Below, in pieces: positions 54,418 through 64,000 of a stretch of DNA of 64,000 nucleotides. How positions within the stretch are numbered: position 1 is the stretch's first letter; each line of letters opens with the position of its first letter. Source of the DNA: Nelumbo lutea (Eukaryota; Streptophyta; Magnoliopsida; Proteales; Nelumbonaceae); contig JAKGHH010000002.1 of the NCBI GenBank assembly GCA_022828595.1, positions 44,052,222-44,116,221 on the forward strand. The letters run 5' to 3'. The notes beneath the pieces were generated by a model. That model was given only the letters and a program-made list of their open reading frames with translations. It did not search any database and was not told where the DNA came from. Made by a program: the position numbers and the translations under genes.

Positions 54418-54874
54418 TAGGGGTGTAAACAGATAGAATTGGAATCAGGTGAGGCAATATTTGAATTCGAATCTGATTAGAAATTCCAAGATCCAAATTC
54501 AATTTGATATCCGACGGATATTGAAAATTAATATCCAAATACGAATTCGATTAAATATTCGAATATTTGATTCGATTAATTAATTATTTTAGATAATTAA
54601 TAAATATAAAATAAATATTTTATTGATATAAAGTATATGAATATATAAATTATTTCTATAACTTAATTATTATATATAAACTATATAAAATATTTTATAT
54701 ATTATATATAAGAATTAAATAATCGGTCAAATTTGGATATTTATCGAATCAAATAAGGTCATATCCGAATTTGAATCCGATTAACTATTTGGTATGAATA
54801 GAATATCCAAATTCGATTCGGTTATGCTGAATATCAAATTCGAATTTGGATTTTTGAATACTGTTGACACCCTA
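54418..54874. mobile_element. hAT MITE, TSD CTCTCTTT
   Basis: 457 bp. Termini taggggtgtaaacag and ctgttgacaccc plus ta are mirrored. The interior is AT-rich with gaattcgaat-type phrases in both orientations. CTCTCTTT at 54,410-54,417 and 54,875-54,882 is a perfect 8-bp duplication. Confidence 0.88.
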
Positions 54875-54882
54875 CTCTCTTT

Positions 54883-55604
54883 TTTTGCACATGTGCATAT
54901 TTATTTTTAAATGAAATTGTTAAAAATATAACTAGGCAAAATTAAAACCCTCATTTGTCTTTATTGTCTCTTATAAAAGTCATATTTATTCTCTAAAACC
55001 CTCATGGATCTTGATTGTCTGTCATAAAAGCCATATTTAGTCTCTAATATGACCTCTCCCCCCCTCCCTAATAGTCAATGTTTGTAACATCTCCCCTCCC
55101 CATTAAAATGCTCTTCCTCTTAGATCTCTTTTAATTCCTTTTGATTCTAACTAATTAAGGGTGTTAATTAGATAGATAGGGTTAGGTTAAGGGCTAACCT
55201 AAATATGAATCCTACCTTTAACTAAACTAATGTTAAAACCCAAATTTGTCAATCAATACATGGGTGAACCAATTTTCAAGAAATTATTTCTCCTTTCTAT
55301 GGTTATTATTATTATTATTTTTTATTAATTTAATGTAGATTTGTTGGGCAGTAAGAAAGCACTTAAAATGAGGTTGCTTTGTTATTATGAAAACACTTAC
55401 AAAGATTAGCCCCAAAGCTCTGAAAAAAAAATTGTTTTTAGAAAATAGGATAGGGTTGTTTGTGAGATTGCTTTGTTATTATGGATGGATTGCATTTGGT
55501 AATAGGGTTATGTTAGTGAGCAAGATTAGATTTGGGAATGAGGTCGAATTCGGAAGCGAGGCCAAAATTTTCAAATTTGTGGAGAACACAATATTAGATA
55601 GGGA
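54883..55604. other. Gene-free spacer
   Basis: AT-rich. A repeated ccctcat-tgtcttattgtct-cataaaag phrase lies near 54,945-55,040. No gene. Confidence 0.4.
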
Positions 55605-56195
55605 AAATTCTTGATCGGTACCCTATACTTTGGCTCGAGTGACAATTTGGTCCCTAGACTTTAAAATGTGACAATTTAGCACTCAAACTTTCAAAATGTG
55701 ACAATCAAGTACCCGGATTTTCAAAATGTGACAATCCAGTATCTGTTGTTAAGCAATTCGTTAATTAGCCGTTAAGTGACATTTGAAAGACAAAAATGCC
55801 CTTCGAATGCCATCTAATTCTCTTTATCAACCATCCAAACATTGACAATAAAATGAACAATCCCAAATTTTAGATTCTTCTAAACAGTCACCAACTTTTT
55901 TTTAATAGAAAAGGCTAGGATTTGGAATCATTTAGTTTTTTGTTAACTTTTGGATGATTGTTAAAGAGAATTAGATGGCATTCAAAGGGCATTTTTGACT
56001 TTTCAAATGTCACTTAACGGCTGATTAACGGATTGATTAACGACAAGTACTGGATTGTCACATTAAAAATTTGGGTACTGGACTGTCACATTTTGAAAAA
56101 TTGGGTCCTGAATTGTTGCATTTTAAAGTTTGGGAATCAAATTGCAACTCGAGCCAAAGTACAGAGTACTGATTGGAAATTTTCCCAATTAAATA
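55605..56195. mobile_element. MULE-MITE family B with long inverted arms
   Basis: The left arm gggaaaattcttgatcggta... and the right arm ending gattggaaattttccc are imperfect inverted repeats of about 250 bp. Internal direct repeats of aaaatgtgacaat lie in each arm. Flanking attagata/attaaata is a weak candidate duplication. A diverged sibling is at 17,495-17,857. The ORFs inside are artefacts of the arms. Confidence 0.75.
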
Positions 56196-56944
56196 TTCGA
56201 AATTCTTTGTCAAAGTTCTTTGGAAAGTTGTAATGTCGAAAATGTGTTTATTAAGGTTTCTTACTGCTAACCATGTTGGATGCATGCCATGTGTAATTAT
56301 GGAATCGTACATTGGGATTGGTGATAATAATCATTCAATATATTATATTTTTCCTATTAAAGGAGAAACTTTACTATTGTTAACGCCTAATCAATTTTCT
56401 CTTGATTCTATTATTTGATCTTCCTACTCATGGGAAAAATGGCTCACCATCCTACTTTTATTCTTATTACTTACTGATATTCTAGTTTCTAGTGTTTCTT
56501 CTTTGGACCCCGTTGGTATTATTAACACATTGGAAAGTACGAGTCCTATGAAAATACTGAGTTATTGGGGGCTAATCTTGTTGCTCGACTAATTTATTGA
56601 TATAACATGTGGTAATTTGGGTCAAGAATTTTTGTTAATCTCTTCCAAAAATTCTTTAGTAATTTGGGGGTTGATCTTTTTAAAATTCTTTGGTTAATCT
56701 TTCTAAAGTTTCTTCAGAATTTTGGAGGCTAATTTTCACTTGTTTTAATTTTTGCAATGTTATATTACTCCAAAAATGGGGGCTAATGGTCAATAATAGG
56801 GGTCAAAATCACTAATTAGCGAATTGTTGTTTAAGGATGGTCGTTAGGCAGAGGGGCTAATGTGAGATTGTGGATGTATATTTAAGGACTTGATGCAAGA
56901 AAAAGGATTGTGAAAAAGTTTGGTAGTAGAAGAGGTCCTATTTT
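56196..56944. other. Gene-free spacer
   Basis: AT-rich; 56,620-56,780 has tandem phrases complementary to those at 825-1,070. No gene. Confidence 0.4.
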
Positions 56945-57185
56945 CAGGTTAAATGGTTCGATTGTTTGGTCTATTCTGATAAAAAATAAAAAAATTTAAA
57001 AAACCCAAAAAATGATCAAAATCTTTCCCATGTCAAACATTTTTACCGCCTAGGTCAATGATTTACTAATCAAATCAACGGTTTTTTGGCCAAACAGCGA
57101 TTTTAAGATAAAACAGAACCAATCAAAAGACCAATTCCCAGTTTTTCCAGTCCGACTGTCTAGTCCAATCCGATTTTGAAAACAT
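56945..57185. repeat. Dispersed repeat family A, copy 4
   Basis: Contains aggttaaatggttcgattg, gatttactaatcaaatcaac and the ending gtccaatccgattttgaaaac, shared with the other copies. Confidence 0.5.
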
Positions 57186-57629
57186 TGAGCTTGATAATGA
57201 GGTGGCTTCACCAACGATACAATCTCACTAGCGAGACAACCTCATTAGTATGGCAATCTCGCTAAATCTATCCTGAAGAAAACCACGTATAGGCAAAACC
57301 TCATGATCTTGTTAACTTCGTATTGGTAGAGTCTAAGCCAAGCCGTATGTCCCACCATGGAGTTGGGAGCATGCTTAGTGTGAGATGGTGTGACCGCTCG
57401 ATCCGCTAGGGGTGATCATAGATGGGCCCATGCTAGGGTTTGCATATAAGCTCGGGCCTAGGCTTATAGGGGTCGGGGCCGGGTGGGCTCGATTCTGGGC
57501 TTACATCTTTTGTAAGATAAATGTTCTATAATATTTATATTAAATGGCATATAATATACATATAAATTTATTTATATATTATACAATATAAAATATTACA
57601 TAATATGTCTTCATGATTTTCAAACAATC
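57186..57629. other. Gene-free spacer with GGGC-rich repeat edge
   Basis: ctaggggtgatcatagatgg at about 57,407 looks like one end of a hAT-type MITE followed by gctcgggccta phrases, but no mirrored right end could be placed; similar gggcct phrases occur near 58,050-58,080. Confidence 0.4.
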
Positions 57630-57930
57630 ATTTTCCCAAACAGTTGGACTGTTTGGCATGGGAATTGGTTAGGGTGCTAGTTCCATTTGAACCCAAACCA
57701 GAATTTTGCCTAAAAAATTTAATTGTTCAGTGACCCGCTGACCCATAATGGTCGAACCATCGACTTATTTGAGCCAAACAACGGTTTTGGGTTGTTTATA
57801 TTTTAATTATTTTTTTACTTTTAAATTGTTACGTCCGATTTGGTTCAAACAGAACAACTGAATCACTAATCTAGAAATTGGTGGCTAAAGCAATTCTAGT
57901 TCTACGTCGCTTTTTAAAACTTTGGATGAT
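57630..57930. repeat. Dispersed repeat family A, copy 5
   Basis: Starts cagttggactgtttggcatg and ends gctttttaaaactttgg, with acccgctgacccataatgg inside. It closely parallels the copy at 1-330. Confidence 0.55.
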
Positions 57931-58299
57931 ATAGCATAGAATAACATAGTACATATGTATACGTTATCTATAATATTCATATGTTAAAATATATGCTGGT
58001 CGAGCTGGCTCCAAGGTAAGCTAAAGTACTAGCCTAGGTTCAGTCCTAAAATTTGTGGCCCTGATGTAGGCCTGGGCTGCATAATTATATTCTACTATAA
58101 TATATATTTTTCTATTATGTTTTTAAAATTTTAATATAAAAAAAATAATGTTTGAGGCCAAAAACGTGTTTTTAGCAAAATAGCGAGGTAAGGTGACTTT
58201 AACACTTTGGAACATGTAAATAGAAAAAAGTTACCAGAAAAAAAAAAAGAAAAAGAAAAGATCACCCTAATAGGACAACCAAGTGCAAAGTTAAGGCCT

Positions 58300-58990
58300 C
58301 TATAAGTTTACATCATCACCATCACCACCACCACCACCATCATCATCATCATCCATAACTTATCTTAACTATATGGGGTCAACAACATGAATCCTGTTGT
58401 ATTTAAAAGCATATTCATTGTTGAATTATTAGTGCTTCAGTCATTTCTTACTTCTACAGTTCTACCCATGTCCTTTTTGATCTACCCCTAGCTCTTCTAA
58501 CCCCCTCCACTTGTAACAAATCACTTCTATTGGAGTTGCTGGTGGTCTTCTGTGCACTTAATCAAACCATCTTAACCTACTGTCTCTCGATTTATCACTT
58601 ACTGGAGCTATTGCTAGATTTTTATGGATGGATTCATTCATGGTCCGGTCCTATCTTTTCCAGTTTTTCCACTCATCCATCTTAGCATTTGCATTTATAC
58701 CACACTCATTTTTTTGAACATGTTTGATGACTGCCCAACACTCTGATCTATATGACATTATTGGCCTTACAATTATTTTATAAATTTTTCCTTTTATTCT
58801 AAGTGATATTCTCCTATTATGCAAAAGTCCATTTACACCCCTCCATCTTGCCTAATCAGCTCTAAACTGTAATTATCTAGGTAACATCCTCCTCAATCTC
58901 TCCCTTCTTATGAATAATTGAACTACTAGAAATTGTCATATTGAGTTATCTCTTGGTTTTCAATCCTAAGTGTATCCTGATTTATACTCC
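58300..58990 (-). mobile_element. RTE-type LINE 3' fragment
   Basis: The minus strand reads NRRISLRIKGKFYKIIVRPI, MSYRSECWAV, RLRWF, VHRRPPATP and KGHG, the C-terminal end of RTE-clade RT. It finishes with a (gat/ggt)n run (58,313-58,351 on the plus strand as atcatcacc repeats) after the IHVVDPI-like ending, typical of this clade's 3' end. Several stops are present. Confidence 0.75.
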
Positions 58991-59020
58991 TATTATTACT
59001 AAATTTAAATGCCACATACT

Positions 59021-60775
59021 CTAAATATGGTAGAGTGCTAATTGTAACAGAGAGATGTACTTGTTCACTTGTTGTTTGTTCAGCATGAGAGAGAGGTCAG
59101 ATAGCCACTTAGTGATAATTCTGTGTAATGGCCAGATTTGAGTCCCTTCTGGGTTAATACCAATTTGTAAAGCCATAGCAAAAGGGCATTTGAAGAATAG
59201 GTGATGAAATGATTCTCCTGAATTTTCACATAGAATACAGGTGGTTTGTCCATTGGGTATCCACTTGGCCTGCTTATCCTTAGATAATATTCCATCCGAT
59301 AGTGCCTTCCAAAGAAAAAACTTGATAACGACATTGAATTTTGGTTTTCCAAATATGTGTCCATTTGAAACTGGTTGCTGATGAGGATGGATGGATGTTC
59401 TGAAATTTATGATATGCTGATTTAACAGTGAAAGCACCAGAATTGTTCTTTTTCCATAACAAGGTATCAGATGATAGGGAGGAGTTAGGTTGTGTTTGTA
59501 GAATATGTTCAACAGACTCCCTGCCATGGATGTGAAGGAGAGAGCTTAGGTTCCGGGTTCCATCAGGTTGAAGCAATTCTACCACCATAGTTTGTTTAAC
59601 ATTTAAAACTTCATTATGATTGTTTCTTATTGGAATTCCTCCTTGGATAGTGGGCACCCAAAGATCATTTAGAGCATCAATCTTTGTCCCATCTTTGACT
59701 AGCCATATCAACTTACTCTTTAAAGTACTTACAATCTTAACTGCATGCTTCCACCAGAGTGAGTGATGAGCTTTTTGGCTTTGCAAGAAAAATACTATTA
59801 TGAGGAAAGTATTTGGCCTTGATACACCGAGACCATAGGATGCTTCATCAATCTCCATATTTGCTTCCTAAACATTGTCGTGTTCATACCGGAGTTTTTG
59901 AAACCAAGACCTCCCTTAATTTTGGGAATGCAAAACTTGTCCCATGAAATGGTGTGCTTGTTGTCTTGGCTGCTTGAGCCATTCCACCAAAAACCTCTTT
60001 GTATTTTGTACAACTCTTTGTGAACTCTGACCAGGAGTATGGTAGTAGACATAGAGTATAGAGGTATAGATTGGGCAACTGACTTGAGTGGTACTTCTGG
60101 CTTGAGAAAGCAACTCAGATTTCCATGAATCAATTTTGCTCTTTACTCTCTCTAAAGTTTCAAGACGATAGGAATGGAGGTTACCTCCTAACCATAATTT
60201 AGCTCCAAGATATATTACCTTGCCATTAGACTTGGGAATAGAGAGAACATGAGATATGAATTTCTAATGTCGTCTATGAATATTCTTACTGAACATAACC
60301 GATGACTTTGAGTAATTTAGATTTTGACCCGAGATAGCTTCAAAGCATTCAAGAATGTGTTTGAGAGTTTTGATTTGATTAAGGTGTGCCCTGCAGAATA
60401 TAAAACAGTCATCGGCAAAAAGCAGATGAGTAATGGGTGGAACGAACTTACTAATCCTGATGCTTTCAATTTTGTTCAACACAACTTCTGAATTAAGGAG
60501 TTGGGATAAAGCCTCCTTGCCTGAAACCTACACTTATTAATTATTATAAAGATAGTGGATCTCCTTGCCTGAAACCTCTACTAAACTTGAAATGATCTTG
60601 TGCTTCCCCATTGATTTTTATAAAGATAGTGGGAGATTTAATACACTGTTCAATTAACTTTCTCCATTGTGTAGGAAAAGCCATTTTTTTTTTTCTAAAA
60701 CGACCAAGAGAAAATTCCCATCCATTCTGTAGAAAGCCTTTGACATGTCCAACTTCTGCTATCCAACCTTTGCCT
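59021..60775 (-). mobile_element. L1-type LINE remnant, minus strand
   Basis: Reading leftward: RT palm traces (GFRQGDPLS near 60,560), ITHLLFADDCFIFCRAHLN (60,425-60,370), the thumb (GGLGFKN, FCIPK), the zinc-binding domain (FNVVIKFFLWKALSDGILSK, CILCENSGESFHHLFFKCPF, 59,350-59,150). It differs in sequence from the intronic LINEs and belongs to another L1 subfamily. Poly-T at 60,770-60,792 marks its upstream edge. Stops and frameshifts make it inactive. Confidence 0.8.
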
Positions 60776-60894
60776 TTTTTTTTTTTTTTTTTGTTTTATC
60801 AAAAAAATAAAGAATATCATGTTGGGTTAGAGGTTAAAACCTTGGGTTGGATTAAGATTGGCCTCTAATCAGGATTTCACAGCCACCACCCCAC

Positions 60895-60960
60895 TGTGTA
60901 TTGGGAATATCTCCTTATGAATAACAACACGAAGAATAGGAGATGTTCCCGATCAATAGA
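60895..60960. repeat. Foldback hairpin 1 upstream of the GPP-type gene
   Basis: tgtattgggaatatctcc and ggagatgttcccgatcaata are inverted with a loop of about 24 nt. The left arm belongs to the recurrent TGCATTGGGAACATCTCC motif. Confidence 0.65.
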
Positions 60961-61008
60961 TGAAACGTGTTGTGGGGTTGGCATGGGGAATAGATCTGGG
61001 CTCACCTC

Positions 61009-61168
61009 GAGACGGGATCTGCTCCTCACAAATGGGCGCCTCACATGCACATCCACCGTGCATTGGGAACATCTCTAATGAATAATAATTAATAAGTGTA
61101 GGAGATATTCCCAATGCATGGTAGGATGTGCGTGTGAGGCGTCAGGTGTGAGGAGCAGATCCGGTCTC
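61009..61168. repeat. Foldback hairpin 2, about 160 nt
   Basis: Arms of about 66 nt: gggatctgctcctcac, cgcctcacatgcacatcc and gtgcattgggaacatctc on the left are matched by ggagatattcccaatgca, ggatgtgcgtgtgaggcg and gtgaggagcagatccggtct on the right, around an AT-rich loop (aataataattaataag). Pairing is near-complete with scattered mismatches. Confidence 0.8.
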
Positions 61169-61186
61169 ACTCACCTCATCCCCATT

Positions 61187-61256
61187 GCAGCTGTACACTC
61201 AGAACATCTCGCCATGAAAGACAATGACAAGGGAGATGTTCACGATGTACGGCTGC
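61187..61256. repeat. Foldback hairpin 3
   Basis: gcagctgtacactcagaaca and its partner (tgttcacgatgtacggctgc) pair with a few mismatches around a loop of about 20 nt. It ends 277 bp before the start codon of the next gene. Confidence 0.65.
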
Positions 61257-61532
61257 ACTGGCTTGTTGGGACTGTGTATTGGGAGCAGATCAGAACTCCC
61301 CGACTTGCACCCTTGGCCAGAAGTGCAACAGTCACTTTTTACTGCTTTCGGTTAAGGCCAACCTCTTCGGTTCGATGGGATCATATCTAGGTATGGATAG
61401 GGTTCAGAAATCGGCTTCCGGAGTCCTGCATTGGATCGAACAGATAAATTACTGATTACTCCTATTACTTCAACAACTTTTCATTCTTCACGCGAAGTAA
61501 GAAAGGGTGAGATCTAGGCGGTCCATCTCTCA

Positions 61533-62609
61533 ATGGCGAATTCCTCGGCCGATATGTCAGTCAGAGAACCCATTACACATGTCATCTTTGATATGGATGG
61601 TCTCTTACTGGGTAATTTTGTCGAACACTTAAGCTTTAGTTCCTCATAACAATGCCTGCAACAATTTATGTGTTCTTTTTAACAGTAGATCGGGGAATAT
61701 GTTGCTAATAAGCAAGAATTCATTTGACAATAGAGCTTTGTAGTTTCTGTTTACTTTTCCTTTCATACATTTTATAACTAAGGGAAGAGAAAATTGTGTT
61801 ATTACGTTCAGAATTTTGAAAGCAGAATTCTGATTGTTAGCATATTCTCTTTCCCATTCTTCATGTTTTTGCTGGAAACATAAGTCTTGTTCAGATATAA
61901 ATGAAGAATGGAAAATGCAAATGGTCAGAATAATTTCTGAGAAAAGGCGAGTTTGGGACGTTGCATACTCACAGGAACGCTATTTCCGGATTTGTTTGAA
62001 GTATTACTTCCAAAATGTTGAGTTGGAAAACCATGTAAAATTTTTCCTCCCTTGTCAAATTCGTTCCAACAGTTGAAAACTATTTATTGGCTTCCACCCC
62101 AAAGAAGCCAAAGTGATTATTGGACAACTTCCGTAAATCCAAGACTGGATGCCTCAATGGTGCATATCTGTAAATTTGGCATCGTTATCAGATATACACC
62201 ATTGAGATGTTTAGATGGGGATTCATATGACAAGATGGGGTTCTCATTAATAAATAATAGTGTGATGTATATTTGAGTTCTCTGTTTTCTTGTTCAGTTA
62301 ATAGATTGGGTAAGATACACTTTTGCGGTCTTTTAAATTAAAATTTTGAAGCAGAGAAGATCTAATGGGTGTTTAAAAATGCAGACACAGAGAAATTTTA
62401 TACTGAAGTCCAAGAACTTATACTTGCTAGATTCAATAAAACTTTTGATTGGTCTCTCAAAGCAAAGATGATGGGGAAGAAAGCATTAGAAGCAGCTCAT
62501 GTTTTTGTTGAAGAGACAGGGATAAGTGGATCTCTTTCTGCGGAGAAGTTTCTTGAGGAAAGAGAAGAGACACTGCAGAAGTTGTTTCCAACTGCTGAGC
62601 TTATGCCAG
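61533..62609 (+). CDS. GPP/GS1-type HAD phosphatase, first two exons (continues past window)
   Basis: Exon 1 is 61533-61611 (79 nt) and exon 2 is 62385-62609 (225 nt); both junctions are GT-AG and in phase. The encoded 101 residues start MANSSADMSVREPITH, followed by VIFDMDGLLLDTEKFYTEV, the HAD motif I with nucleophile D20 and D22. RFNKTFDWSLKAKMMGKKAL and ISGSLSAEKFLEEREE form the helical cap, ending at FPTAELMPG. This matches plant glycerol-3-phosphate phosphatase (GPP1/GPP2) and the related pseudouridine-5'-phosphatase/GS1-like group; the substrate cannot be settled from this part. No transit peptide is obvious, so cytosolic location is likely. Motifs II-IV would lie in later exons, none of which was found up to the right edge. 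The upstream region has a foldback cluster, and intron 2 contains a copia LTR. Confidence 0.9.
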
Positions 62610-63591
62610 GTACCTCTAGAAGGACCATTTCCTATTCTTCTTGTGTCTGTGTGTTGTGCCTCATACTACCTTTAATTTATTTCCTTTTTTATTAGTGCTA
62701 TTTTAGCATAAGGGTAGTTATTAGTTTTTTTTTTCCCTTTAAAATATTAGAAGGATAGCATGCCAGAGAATGCTTTCATTAGGCTCTAGTGGCATGATTT
62801 TCATATAGATGAGCAAGAACAGCAGCAAGATGCCCAAATACCTTTATCCTTATGATGGATAACCATTGAAATGCTATGTTATGCATGGAGTTTTTTTTTT
62901 TTTTGAATGAAGCACCTGTAAGGCTGTAACCAACATGCATGGGTGTTAAATTTTTGATTTGGATACTGGTCAGTTATTTGAATCCTTCTTTTATACAGGG
63001 CAAACAAAATTCAGGGGATCTGTTTGACAAATTTCCAGATTCTTTATGGATGGTTGAGCTGAATTTCCAAACTTGTAAACTTGCAGCTATCAATTTCATA
63101 AGTTTGAGTGGATTAAAATATTTCTGCTATTGATAAAAAAACAAATATTTCTGCTTTTTTCTTTTCACCTTGAGAGTGAGGGAGGGGGAGGAGGTTATGT
63201 TAACTTAGTGGAATTAGTCTGGACAGAATTCAAGTCCATTTCTTATCCTGAATATCAAGTTCATCCAAATATAATCTTAGTGTTCATGATAGTTTGCTAA
63301 TTAGGTAACATTATCAATATTTTACCTGGACATGACATTATGGTTTCCAATGTTAATGCTAATTCAACATCACCCTTGTGTAGTGCCAACTTTATATCTT
63401 CTTCCAGCTCTATTTTTATTTCCTGAGCCCTACTCTTTCCCAACATGTTATTCATGTTAATCACCACCTTTTCTATCATCGTTAGCTGATCTTCCAACTT
63501 ATACTCCCTTCCATTTAGTTTCTTTCTGTTCTGTTGTGTAGTTTATTCTACTCCATTATGGTAACAGATCTAAAGGTCCTGATCCGTCAAT
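62610..63591 (+). other. Intron 2 of the GPP-type gene (start)
   Basis: After the donor g|gtacct no coding match to the HAD fold appears. The ORF on the minus strand at 63,297-63,497 (MEDQLTMIEKVVINM) is charged and helical-looking but has no recognised family. Confidence 0.55.
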
Positions 63592-64000
63592 TGTTAAATG
63601 GAGCTTACTTGATTCCATTCTTTATTGGGCATATATTCTTTATGTCCAGTCAGGGTTGCAGTAGGTGAAAGTGTGGAGCATTTTGATGTATTTTATCATT
63701 GTAGTACCTATTGTATTCTATACCTAATTATGTATTCTTTTATTTTAGCCTCAATCCTGTAAGGGCCTTATTGTAATTGTACATATTGTTAATATATATA
63801 GGACTCTTTGGGGGTGGGGGTTGATTTATTTTATTGACACCCCTGAACTTGTGTTTGCTTTCCTTGTTCAAACTGCTAAGTTAACATGGTATCAGAGCAG
63901 GTGTGTTGATCTGCTGCAATGGAACCAGATTGAATCCTTGATCTAGAAAGGTGGTTCAAGAGCTATTCTTTCTACCCTTGATTTTTGGCTTGAGAGTTCT
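63592..64000 (+). mobile_element. Copia-type LTR retrotransposon, left end, cut by window
   Basis: A probable LTR runs 63,592-63,886 (TGTTAA...TTAACA, about 295 bp) and contains ttgttaatatatataggact as a likely TATA region. Directly after it, tggtatcagagc (63,887-63,898) is the primer-binding site complementary to initiator tRNA-Met used by plant copia elements. An ATGGAACCAG start lies at about 63,919, where gag normally begins, but the following codons soon meet a stop. The right LTR is outside the window. Confidence 0.8.
63887..63898 (+). other. Primer-binding site (initiator tRNA-Met) of copia element
   Basis: tggtatcagagc is the canonical 12-nt complement to the 3' end of plant initiator tRNA-Met and abuts the LTR end TTAACA. 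Confidence 0.85.

Noticed and set aside
58313..58351. His-rich coding tract
   Set aside because: It is the simple-repeat tail of an RTE LINE in reverse orientation.
63297..63497. 66-codon ORF, minus strand
   Set aside because: Charged helical peptide without family, inside an intron beside a copia LTR; treated as non-coding.

Overview
The window is nuclear DNA from a flowering plant, most likely a non-grass (dicot-like) species with a repeat-rich genome. The evidence is three plant genes (chloroplast ClpP6, a GPP-type HAD phosphatase and an uncharacterised plant-specific protein), GT-AG introns, AT-rich spacers, and dense plant transposons of the LARD, Tat/gypsy, copia, L1, RTE, hAT, MULE and PIF/Harbinger-like types. 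No CRISPR array, operon or canonical tRNA/rRNA gene was found.

Layout. 1-4,090 holds spacers and small inverted-repeat elements. 4,093-~12,490 is a decayed hAT transposon. It carries a 392-bp foldback MULE-like MITE (5,024-5,415), and its transposase is split by a recent 4.2-kb non-autonomous LTR retrotransposon (7,748-11,944, target duplication GGTCC) whose LTRs are full of GC-rich minisatellites. 12,500-15,700 is gene-free. An intronless plant-specific gene lies at 15,979-16,725. 17,987-19,489 is a Pack-MULE with a 9-bp target duplication that has captured the 5' part of a lectin receptor kinase (LecRK-VIII-like). 21,090-29,130 is a heavily decayed Tat-lineage Ty3/gypsy element with gag-pol on the minus strand, a second RNase H, and an extra ORF on the opposite strand next to its 3' LTR.

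The main gene is CLPP6 (30,222-53,904, plus strand). Nine exons join in phase to a 267-residue protein with an intact Ser-His-Asp triad. Its fourth intron is 18.2 kb and holds nested L1 LINEs, three or more hAT-type MITEs, a SINE-like element in a neighbouring intron, four local tandem duplications and LTR-retrotransposon debris. Downstream come more MITEs, an RTE LINE 3' end, an L1 remnant on the minus strand, and a cluster of foldback hairpins just upstream of a second gene. That gene, a GPP/GS1-type HAD phosphatase, starts at 61,533 and runs off the right edge; a copia LTR plus primer-binding site sits in its second intron.

The genes are independent. ClpP6 is a core subunit of the plastid Clp protease, the GPP-type enzyme is a soluble small-molecule phosphatase, and the 16-kb gene is unassigned. 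The most interesting material is how the mobile elements are built and nested, and how much load the ClpP6 intron carries.
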